From: JBFWVJ01 sp050246795
GTDB taxonomy: Bacteria; Patescibacteriota; Gracilibacteria; JAUYGZ01
Assembly: GCA_050246795.1 (NCBI GenBank)
Contig: JBFWVJ010000003.1
Span: 62,001-126,000 of the forward strand
DNA: 64,000 bases
Reading direction: 5' to 3'
Both the position numbers and the translations under genes were made by a program. Below, piece by piece: positions 40,364 to 47,901 of the stretch. Each line of letters begins with the position of its first letter. Position 1 is the first letter of the stretch. The notes beneath the pieces are model-generated. The model was not told the DNA's origin. It worked only from the letters and a program-made list of their open reading frames with translations, and did no database searches.

Positions 40364-42016
40364 ATGCCCTTCTCCCCCGAAGAACGCGAACTTCTCAGCA
40401 AATACGTCACCGACGTCGACAGTAATGTCTTCGCCATCACCGGCTTGCCCGGCATTGTGGGCTCGGTATTTGCCCGATACTCACGCGCGCTCGGAAGCTT
40501 TCGGGAAACCTTCGTGAAGGAGTTTTTGAAGGAAGGAGTCATAGACCCAAAGCACGCCCAAGAACTGATCGAACGCATCTTGGTGGCCTACGGCGATGAT
40601 TCGGTAGGCGAACTGGAAGGGGCCAATGTCAGCTTTGAAAACATCTCCAACCTCGCGACCAAAACGATCCAGGACCGCCGTATCGGCGGATCACCGATCG
40701 AGCAGTCCAGCCGGTATGTCTACTACGATCAAAAAGATGAACATGGAAAGTGGAAATACCTCCGACCGAAAGAAATCATGGAGTCAGCTCACGCGCAAGC
40801 CTACGAAGAAGGCATGGATCGGGTGTTTCAGATCTATCACGATTTGATCGAACCATTGACGAATTACTACAAAACTAAAAAACCCATCGAGGAAGCCGAA
40901 TACGACATCCTCGGCACCGGTTCAAAGCAGAAGCTATCCGACTTGAACGAAGAAAAGGACCAAAAAGCCTTCAAGCGCACCTACAACTTCGACCTGAAGA
41001 CCAAGACCTGCGACACCATCCGCGTGATTTTGCCCACCGCTACGCTCACCAATGTCGGTATGTTCGGCAATGGCCGTTATTACCAGGAACTCCTCAGCCA
41101 CCTCTACACCCAGGACGTCGCCGAAATGCACGACATCGCTGAAAAGTGCCATTCAGCCCTGAATAAAATCATCGCCGCCTTCGTCAAACGAGCCAAAAGG
41201 AGCGAATGGCTTGCGGAAAAACGTCAGAGAATGCGCGAACTCGGCAAAGAAGTCTTCAAAGAAAAAGTGGAAAAAGAAGACGGAACGACCGTCCATCTGC
41301 TTCCTTCATCTCACGAAGGCATGGACCAGGACGAATACTTCCTCGTGAAGACAATTGCCCAAATGCTCTATCCAAACTGTGAAGTCTCCCTGCAAAAAGT
41401 CGTGGAAAAAGTCAGCAAAATGACCGAAGAAGAGCGCTTCGAAATCCTGGAAAGCTACGTCGGCGACCGACAGCACCGTCGCCACCGGCCTGACCGAGCG
41501 CTCGAAGAAGGCTACCCACTGGTCTTCGACATCATCACCGACTTCGGCTCCTACCGCGACCTCCAGCGCCACCGCATGCTCACCCAGCAACGCCAATTGA
41601 TCACGCCAAATATCGGCTTCAACATGCCGCAGGACCTCATCGACGCCGGCGTGGCAGACCAGATCCAAGAAGCCCGGACCATTTGTGAAGAGCTCTACAC
41701 CAAAATCCGCCAGGACATCAACCCTCTCGCCGCCCAGTACGTTGTCCTCTTCGGCTACAACATCCGCTGGACCATGGGGATGAACCTACGCGCCGCCGAG
41801 CACATGATCGAGCTGCGCACCACTCCTCAGGGTCATCCGAACTACCGCAAGGTCTGCCAGCTCATGGCCAAGGCAATCTTGGATCGACACCCTTGGACTT
41901 CAGAAATCCTCAAGTTCACGGATTTTGAAGACTACACGTGGGCACGGGCTGACTCTGAAGCCCGTCAGCGCGTGAAGGAAAAAGAGTTGGATAAGAAGTA
42001 CGGAAAGAGTGAATAA
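40364..42016 (+). CDS. thyX: Tandem ThyX-like protein (FAD-dependent thymidylate synthase family)
   Basis: 550 aa, about twice a normal ThyX. The start at 40364 excludes the translated array. Half 1 (about 1-230) has AYGDDSVGELEGANVSFENI and RRIGGSPIEQSSRYVYY, which keeps the ThyX E.S.RY segment but not RHR. Half 2 (about 270-530) has DFGSYRDLQRHRMLTQQRQL, which keeps QRHR but not the Ser/Arg segment, and AAEHMIELRTTPQGHPNYR, the C-terminal ThyX signature. In normal ThyX both pieces are in every subunit and active sites lie between subunits. The double protein may form a pseudo-dimer with one working site type. Whether it still makes dTMP is unproven. Confidence 0.82.
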   Translation: MPFSPEERELLSKYVTDVDSNVFAITGLPGIVGSVFARYSRALGSFRETFVKEFLKEGVIDPKHAQELIERILVAYGDDSVGELEGANVSFENISNLATKTIQDRRIGGSPIEQSSRYVYYDQKDEHGKWKYLRPKEIMESAHAQAYEEGMDRVFQIYHDLIEPLTNYYKTKKPIEEAEYDILGTGSKQKLSDLNEEKDQKAFKRTYNFDLKTKTCDTIRVILPTATLTNVGMFGNGRYYQELLSHLYTQDVAEMHDIAEKCHSALNKIIAAFVKRAKRSEWLAEKRQRMRELGKEVFKEKVEKEDGTTVHLLPSSHEGMDQDEYFLVKTIAQMLYPNCEVSLQKVVEKVSKMTEEERFEILESYVGDRQHRRHRPDRALEEGYPLVFDIITDFGSYRDLQRHRMLTQQRQLITPNIGFNMPQDLIDAGVADQIQEARTICEELYTKIRQDINPLAAQYVVLFGYNIRWTMGMNLRAAEHMIELRTTPQGHPNYRKVCQLMAKAILDRHPWTSEILKFTDFEDYTWARADSEARQRVKEKELDKKYGKSE

Positions 42017-42027
42017 AGCAAAAAAAG

Positions 42028-42234
42028 CACCCTGCTAACCCCCGGCCCCTTACAAGGGGAGGAACACACCCCTCCTGCTTTTTTTTAAAAAAATGTGAGG
42101 AGGAGCTCACCTTTTGTAAAGGCGGGCCAGGGGGTTAGGAGGCAGTCTCTCTTTTCTTTGTCATTTCGACCGAAGTCGAGGGGGTGTTCCCCCTTTTTAA
42201 GGGGGCTAGGGGGTCGAGGGGGACGAAGCGGAGA
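42028..42234 (+). repeat. Cluster of dispersed palindromic repeats after thyX
   Basis: Three units in a row: ACCCCCGGCCCCTTACAAGG (near 42038), CCTTTTGTAAAGGCGGGCC (near 42112) with GGGGGTTAGGAGG, and the 72-bp unit at 42162-42234 shared with 9357-9428. All belong to a CCCCCTT/AAGGGGG type. No coding potential seen. Confidence 0.75.
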
Positions 42235-42280
42235 ACTCCGGTCGAAGTGGAAGAAGAAAAGGTATTGAACCACGAAATAC

Positions 42281-42308
42281 TTGACAATTTAAAATTATAT
42301 TATATAAT
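42281..42308 (+). promoter_or_regulatory. Consensus promoter before lipoprotein
   Basis: TTGACA (42281-42286), 16-bp spacer, TATAAT (42303-42308): both boxes are perfect. The leader is long (about 160 bases) and contains a large hairpin. Confidence 0.8.
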
Positions 42309-42368
42309 CCATACGTTATGAGTTCTGCTCATGGCATTGGACTTTGACATCAAGCGGTAAAAGAAAAA

Positions 42369-42418
42369 GGAAACGACACACCAGCGGAAGAAAATTCTTC
42401 ATTTGCTGTGTCGTTTCC
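42369..42418 (+). promoter_or_regulatory. Large leader hairpin
   Basis: GGAAACGACACA (42369-42380) pairs perfectly with TGTGTCGTTTCC (42407-42418). A second stem GAAGAA/TTCTTC sits at the tip. There is no T-run after it. It may be a leader control structure or an element copy. Confidence 0.6.
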
Positions 42419-42477
42419 TACAGTCAGTTAGTTGTTAGTCGTCTTCTGTCTCTTTTTCTAAGAAAGCAGGAAGTCCC

Positions 42478-43431
42478 ATCCGAAACAAAAACCCCCTCCT
42501 CCTGATCATCGTCGCTCTCTTCCTTTCGGCCTGCGGGCCGGCGGAGAGAAACACGGTCGTGAACAATTTTTCTGTTGCAGCTGCACAGTATAATCTCCAG
42601 GAGGTTTCGACTTCTCAGTCACAATTCTACGGCCCAATCAGCGGGCAAAATAGTTTTTCCGTCTTTGAACTTCAAATCTCAGCACAAGCAGAGATTGCAG
42701 TCATGTCTTTCGATTTCCTGCTCAATGCTGGAGGGTCACTGTCGTTTAGTGACCCTCAGTTGGTAGATTTTCAAGGAGGTACAAATCAAGTAGCAAATAT
42801 GGGCCACCTACAGTACCGGATCACCCTCGACTCACCCCTAGTGCTCAGGGCGGGAGAGTCAGCACAGTTTCAAATCGTACTCGAGGTCACAGCGTTCCCG
42901 GAAGAAACAGGGGTACTTCAAGCCACTCTGACCGATATGGTGGCAGTTTCACGGGACTCAGCTGTTGCATTCACTGGACCAATTGCAGGGCCTCTCGTTG
43001 TCTTCGAGGGTGCACCCATACAAGTGGAGATCTTGTCCCTCACAACAGGGAACCAAACTCTCTCCAACGGTTCATCAAACGAGCTGTTGCGAGTGCGGGT
43101 CACCGCACTCGAAGACGCAACTATCCAGGGAGTCAACTTGACCCTCTTCAAGAGTCAAGGGCTTGAAGTAGAGTCCATTGAAGTTCTTGATGGAAGCGGA
43201 AATAGCTTAGTAGGCTTTATCTACCCATTTCTGACACAAAACGAAACAACGCTAGGAGGGTCTCTGCTTTTCAACACTCCAATCCAGCTTCAAGCCGGAC
43301 AGAGTGTCGAACTGGAATACCGAGTTGGTGTTAGCTTTAACAACAGCAACCTAGGAATTCAGGCCCAACTGAGTGGAATTCCAGGAATCTTAACAACAGG
43401 GGCAATCTTCGGCCCCTACAAAGAATCGTAA
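42478..43431 (+). CDS. Lipoprotein with apparently non-standard start (ATC)
   Basis: The frame reads a clear lipoprotein signal, RNKNPLLLIIVALFLSAC, beginning at 42481, but there is no ATG, GTG or TTG between the in-frame stop TAG (42436) and it. AGGAAG lies 6-9 bases before ATC at 42478, so initiation at ATC is the best guess (317 aa). The first standard start is GTG at 42559 (290 aa), which would lose the signal. The mature chain is beta-rich and resembles cohesin-like or DUF11-type Ig modules in two halves (AQAEIAVMSFDFLLNAGGSL and TTLGGSLLFNTPIQLQAGQS). A mutated start or assembly error is the other explanation. Confidence 0.65.
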   Translation: MRNKNPLLLIIVALFLSACGPAERNTVVNNFSVAAAQYNLQEVSTSQSQFYGPISGQNSFSVFELQISAQAEIAVMSFDFLLNAGGSLSFSDPQLVDFQGGTNQVANMGHLQYRITLDSPLVLRAGESAQFQIVLEVTAFPEETGVLQATLTDMVAVSRDSAVAFTGPIAGPLVVFEGAPIQVEILSLTTGNQTLSNGSSNELLRVRVTALEDATIQGVNLTLFKSQGLEVESIEVLDGSGNSLVGFIYPFLTQNETTLGGSLLFNTPIQLQAGQSVELEYRVGVSFNNSNLGIQAQLSGIPGILTTGAIFGPYKES

Positions 43432-43455
43432 AAACCTACCGCTTCAAAGTCCCAT

Positions 43456-43482
43456 CCCGCGGCCGACATCGTCGGCCGCGGG
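43456..43482. terminator. Bidirectional terminator hairpin
   Basis: CCCGCGGCCGAC (43456-43467), loop ATC, GTCGGCCGCGGG (43471-43482): a perfect 12-bp GC-rich stem between two convergent genes (stops at 43431 and 43504). Confidence 0.65.
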
Positions 43483-43503
43483 CTTTAACGTGTCCGACCA
43501 AAT

Positions 43504-46500
43504 CTAGTGCTTGCCATTCCCATTCTTCAACTGCTCCTGCGTCGCCGCCAAAGGCCACTTGATACGCCCATCTTCAAGTCTCGGCGCGTCCTTGGCGTAC
43601 TTCTCGAGGATCAACACGATTTCTCCCAGATCCCGATACATGTCGGAAATAAGCGCGTCGACCGTTCCGAGGCTGATCTGATCTCCTTCCAAAAGAATAT
43701 CCCGGATCCGATCAATCTTTGCTTCCAAAATCGTGTACGACTCCAACAAGCTCCGACGATTTTTCAAAGAAGTGGTCAAAATCCGGCGGATTTCATCGAG
43801 GTTTTCCGATGAACCGTACGTGGTGTGGCCTCCCAATTCGAGGGTGTACTGCAAACGGCGGATCCACCCCAAACCAAGGCCATTGACGAAAATATCATCA
43901 GGACGGACTTCGCTCGTCACCAAATGCTTCAACACCTGAAGCGGATCATGCGGTTCGCGCAGCGAAACAAGCGGAGCCTTTTGGTTTACCGTTTGAGTGA
44001 CTTCCGGGAGCTGAAGCACGGCGTGCAAGGCCGTCAAGAGCTGATCCAAATCACTCGTATCAATGGTGGGAAGGTACACCCGAATGGATTCATTGGCATA
44101 CGGGCCATACCCCGCGCCGATGTGATATCCGAAGATTTCTTTCATGAGACGCCCCGCCACACTGAGATTGCAGAGCAGCGAATACATCCCTACCAAGAGC
44201 GGGGACTGGTCTTCCGCGCTGGGGACCTGCATGCAGAGCGCCGGATGCAAAGCCATAAAGCCCAGCACCGTGTGGAGCTTTTGGCGGGTTTCCTCATGCA
44301 CCTTGCTCACATCCCGTCCTTTTTCCAACTCATACCGGCTCTTTTCCCCAAGCATTCTCAGTCCGAATCGATTGTGGACTGTTCCAGATTCTGTTCTGTC
44401 AACCGCTGATTTCAAACCAGTAGGTCCATCCTCGCTCAAGAGAAGTCCGGACAGCCCTTCAGAAAGACCGAAAACTCCCATCCCCGCCGGACATCCCAGT
44501 GCCTTTTGGACCGAACCAAAGAAACTCATGCCGCCTGCTCGGGTGGATTCGGTAAAGTAATCAATCGCCCCCAGTCCAGAAGTCACATCGCAGACCAATT
44601 CATAATCCTTCCCCATCTGAAACCCTCGATACGCCAACTGATGGATCAGCACATCCGGATGGAAGTCAGCCGTGGTAGAGGTCTTGTGCGGAGTGACAAA
44701 CAGTACCGGCTTCTTCCCTTCTTCCTTTGCTTCCTTCATCATGCGACCCAGTTCATTGGAAACAAATTCCACCTGAGACTGTTCAGCGGTCGTCCAAGGG
44801 GTCTTCAAGGTGGACACCGGCAATCCATGCGATTTCAAAATCTTGTTCATTCGTTCGCTGAAAGCCCCATTCACGACCTGGATCAACCGTACCTGATGGA
44901 GGTGTCGGGCAAGAGCCTCTCCCAGGTGCTGCATGCACTGGGTAGCTGAACCAGTGAATCCCAAGCGAATCTCCTCCGGCATGCGCAAGAATTTCCGGAA
45001 AGCGTCGACATCCGCTTGTTGTTCTTCCACAGTAACGGACTCGACAAAGCCCTGCTTCTTGGCTACCGAACGCACATGCTGATGGAGTTGGGTAGGCCCA
45101 GGGTTCACCGTCAGCACTCGAGGAACCGTCACCCCAGACTGATCCGCCAGATCATCCTTTTGCAAAGCCAACCCTAAATACGCGATCGCGGGAATATTCG
45201 GCGTCTCGGACGTTTGATACGGATACAGGTGAAACATCTCCGAGAGATTTCGGAACACCTCCTTGTTCAAGCCTTGCTTCTTACGCTTATCAGCCTTTTG
45301 TACTGCTCCGTGAGGAGTGATCATGATGCAAAGGCCAGGGATGCCTCCCAGGGATTCCGCCGGAATCAAATAGAACTTCTTTGGATCAAACGTTGTTTCA
45401 TCGATCGTTTCGAAATCAACCGCATCAGATACTTCGACGATCTCATATCCATGATCCGGACCGAGGTTTCGTTCAATGATCATTCGTCCTTCCTCAACAC
45501 TTTCGATATACAATGGGTGCTGTCGAAAAGGATGAAGCTTCAAGGCTTCTCGAAGACTGACCACCACTTCCCGCAGCATCGCCTTGATCTCAGGTCCACG
45601 ATGCGACAGCTGGGACAACTCCATCACCGCATCCGCGTACGCATTGAGATCACTGGCTCGATCACCCGAGGGCAGCAAGGAAGCCGAGAAAAAGCTCTTC
45701 ATCCCGCGACCCGGCTCAGAAGGAAGCTCCAGGGGCACACGAAACCCTGCCAAAAGGCGCTTTCGACGATCCTCGACGGAATACTGCGCCAACACACGTC
45801 GATCGAGACGGAGGACTTTCGCTGGATGCACCAGGCGCTCCCACGCCACATACTTGTCATTCGTCAGATGACTCTTTTCCGGCGGGGCTACCACCATACC
45901 GTCGACACCCGCCAAGGCTAAGAGTTCATTGTAAAAAGTGCCTTGAAGCGATTTCATTTCGTTGACCCGTTCTGGTGAATCGTTGCGAGTATCAGGATCA
46001 CTCAGCTTGAGTGAAATCCGCACATGAGGATCCATGCCTCCCCCCTTTGGGCTTTCGACCATGCCGGGATAAAGGTGACCATACACATCGACTCGGTACG
46101 GCCCTGCCTCAAACGCCGACTGATACTTGGCAAACAAAGCCGCCACTTTGGCACGGGCACGTTGTTGGGATTCTTCATCGCCGGTAAACTGAATATTGAA
46201 GTCGGTAGATTGGGTCACATTTCCCAGTTTTTCCGCTTCCGCTCGCGCCACTTCAGGAGCGCTGTGGCGAACTGCATCGACCTCCTTCAAAAGGCCTGCA
46301 TCCATCAATGGATACACTCCCACATGTGGTTTTTGTTCAGGATCTTTCATGACTAGGAAATCACCATCAAAAGCCTCTTCCAAATCATCCGTGTCAGTGT
46401 TGGTACCCAAGGTTCCTGAAAACAATGGATCCTGTAAAAGACTCGCAAAGTCCAGCTCTCCATCACTCCCCAGCTTCGTTGCACCTGTCACGTAAATGAA

Positions 46501-47748
46501 GGCCCTCGCCTCAGGGAATCGTTCCAAAAGCACCTTCAACTCTTCCACTCTTCCTCCATGTTTTTCAATGCCCATTTCCAAAGAATCACGTCCGAGGATT
46601 TCCAGACCGGTCACAAACGACTGATCTCGCCCTGCTGATTGCTCAGACAGTTTCGAGGGATGAAAGCAATGGGGAGACACCAGTCCTTGAAACTTCATCA
46701 TGTTGTCCCACATCTCTTCCGTCGTGAGACCTCGGATAGGCAAGAGCACTCCAAATGAATACTTTGGGAATGGCGTGATCTCAAACTCCGCCTGCACACA
46801 AGTCCCTAAATAGCCATTATATCCCACGATATTTTTCGCATCCTCACCTTCCAAGACTCGTTTTCCAAGTCCATCCAGCACGGTACAACGCAGCAGATCA
46901 ACCCTCGCCGAAGCGCGATTTCCGCCCTGAGCGCCTGTCGCGATCACTCCTCCCAAAGCCGCTTGCTCCTTGCTCGTCAAATCAGGAAGAATCTGGTAAT
47001 GATACTCGTCCGAAGGCAAGACTTCCTGAATAAATGCGTTCACCTGGGACACCGTTACCGTCGCGTGGGCTATCACTCGGTGCAGACCTTCAGGATGCTT
47101 GATAACGGCCAGAGGAAGTTCGTCGGACACCAAGCATTCCTCACCTGATGCGAGCTCTGGCACATCGAGCAGGTCGACCGGTCGGTTCAATGCTTGCTCT
47201 TGTCCTTTCTCATCGAGACGAACAGGAGGCATGCCCTTTTTTTTCATGTCCCCACTCCCCTGTCCCGTCAGCCAACATGCCGGCAAATCCACACAGAGCA
47301 CCCCCTCCAAACCATGCATTCGGGCCGCTTCCCAAGCTGAGAAAACCCCCAATGCACTCGTCCTGGCTCCCACCGACATCACCCCCAATCGATATTTATC
47401 CGCGATCTGATAGACTTTTTCCAATTGGTCAGCCGTAAAGACAGGAATCCGCACGAGCGTTTCCAAGAGCTTTCCTCCATCATCGCGAAGGGAAAGGTCT
47501 TCATGGCTTTTTTCACGGGCAGCATCATCTCCTGGATACTGCACCGAAGAGACCTCCAAACCAGCACTCCGAAGTTCATCCAGGAGCTTTCTACGGCGAT
47601 CGATTGATTCACGGAGCAGAGCGTCCCTAGACTGTTGGAAAGGAGATTGTTCTAACACACCCCTCAATCTTCTCGCCTCCGCGGCGATAGGAGAAAGCTC
47701 CCGAAGGGATTTTTGAGGTGTGGAAAAAGGAGTTTGAGGAGCCTGCAT
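43504..47748 (-). CDS. FAD-linked dehydrogenase fused to phosphoserine aminotransferase
   Basis: 1414 aa from the ATG at 47748. The open frame continues upstream, but that part lies antisense to uvrC and is rejected. Residues about 180-330 form a PCMH-type FAD-binding domain (LPDLTSKEQAALGGVIATGA, NIVGYNGYLGTCVQAEFEIT). The region to about 700 has the oxidase C-terminal type fold (VDVYGHLYPGMVESPKG, DPHVRISLKL), as in D-lactate and D-2-hydroxyglutarate dehydrogenases. Residues about 870-1240 are a class V aminotransferase of the SerC type: LTVNPGPTQLHQHVRSVAK, LGFTGSATQCMQHLGEAL, VCDVTSGLGAIDY and SVQKALGCPAGMGV, with PLP-lysine Lys1082. A helical C-terminal domain ends the protein. The fusion suggests oxidation of a D-2-hydroxyacid, perhaps 3-phosphoglycerate, followed by transamination to phosphoserine. 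The substrate is inferred, not shown. Confidence 0.85.
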   Translation of the reverse strand: MQAPQTPFSTPQKSLRELSPIAAEARRLRGVLEQSPFQQSRDALLRESIDRRRKLLDELRSAGLEVSSVQYPGDDAAREKSHEDLSLRDDGGKLLETLVRIPVFTADQLEKVYQIADKYRLGVMSVGARTSALGVFSAWEAARMHGLEGVLCVDLPACWLTGQGSGDMKKKGMPPVRLDEKGQEQALNRPVDLLDVPELASGEECLVSDELPLAVIKHPEGLHRVIAHATVTVSQVNAFIQEVLPSDEYHYQILPDLTSKEQAALGGVIATGAQGGNRASARVDLLRCTVLDGLGKRVLEGEDAKNIVGYNGYLGTCVQAEFEITPFPKYSFGVLLPIRGLTTEEMWDNMMKFQGLVSPHCFHPSKLSEQSAGRDQSFVTGLEILGRDSLEMGIEKHGGRVEELKVLLERFPEARAFIYVTGATKLGSDGELDFASLLQDPLFSGTLGTNTDTDDLEEAFDGDFLVMKDPEQKPHVGVYPLMDAGLLKEVDAVRHSAPEVARAEAEKLGNVTQSTDFNIQFTGDEESQQRARAKVAALFAKYQSAFEAGPYRVDVYGHLYPGMVESPKGGGMDPHVRISLKLSDPDTRNDSPERVNEMKSLQGTFYNELLALAGVDGMVVAPPEKSHLTNDKYVAWERLVHPAKVLRLDRRVLAQYSVEDRRKRLLAGFRVPLELPSEPGRGMKSFFSASLLPSGDRASDLNAYADAVMELSQLSHRGPEIKAMLREVVVSLREALKLHPFRQHPLYIESVEEGRMIIERNLGPDHGYEIVEVSDAVDFETIDETTFDPKKFYLIPAESLGGIPGLCIMITPHGAVQKADKRKKQGLNKEVFRNLSEMFHLYPYQTSETPNIPAIAYLGLALQKDDLADQSGVTVPRVLTVNPGPTQLHQHVRSVAKKQGFVESVTVEEQQADVDAFRKFLRMPEEIRLGFTGSATQCMQHLGEALARHLHQVRLIQVVNGAFSERMNKILKSHGLPVSTLKTPWTTAEQSQVEFVSNELGRMMKEAKEEGKKPVLFVTPHKTSTTADFHPDVLIHQLAYRGFQMGKDYELVCDVTSGLGAIDYFTESTRAGGMSFFGSVQKALGCPAGMGVFGLSEGLSGLLLSEDGPTGLKSAVDRTESGTVHNRFGLRMLGEKSRYELEKGRDVSKVHEETRQKLHTVLGFMALHPALCMQVPSAEDQSPLLVGMYSLLCNLSVAGRLMKEIFGYHIGAGYGPYANESIRVYLPTIDTSDLDQLLTALHAVLQLPEVTQTVNQKAPLVSLREPHDPLQVLKHLVTSEVRPDDIFVNGLGLGWIRRLQYTLELGGHTTYGSSENLDEIRRILTTSLKNRRSLLESYTILEAKIDRIRDILLEGDQISLGTVDALISDMYRDLGEIVLILEKYAKDAPRLEDGRIKWPLAATQEQLKNGNGKH

Positions 47749-47901
47749 ATGGAAAAATATGAAATACCCAAACCGAAGTGGCGACACATTAATGAGATTT
47801 TCAGAATCCGTCAAGCAACCAAGCATGACCCTTCGTACGTACACAATTCTTGACCAAAAAGCCGAAATCAGCCTATGATGAAGGCGTTTATTTTGACTCA
47901 G

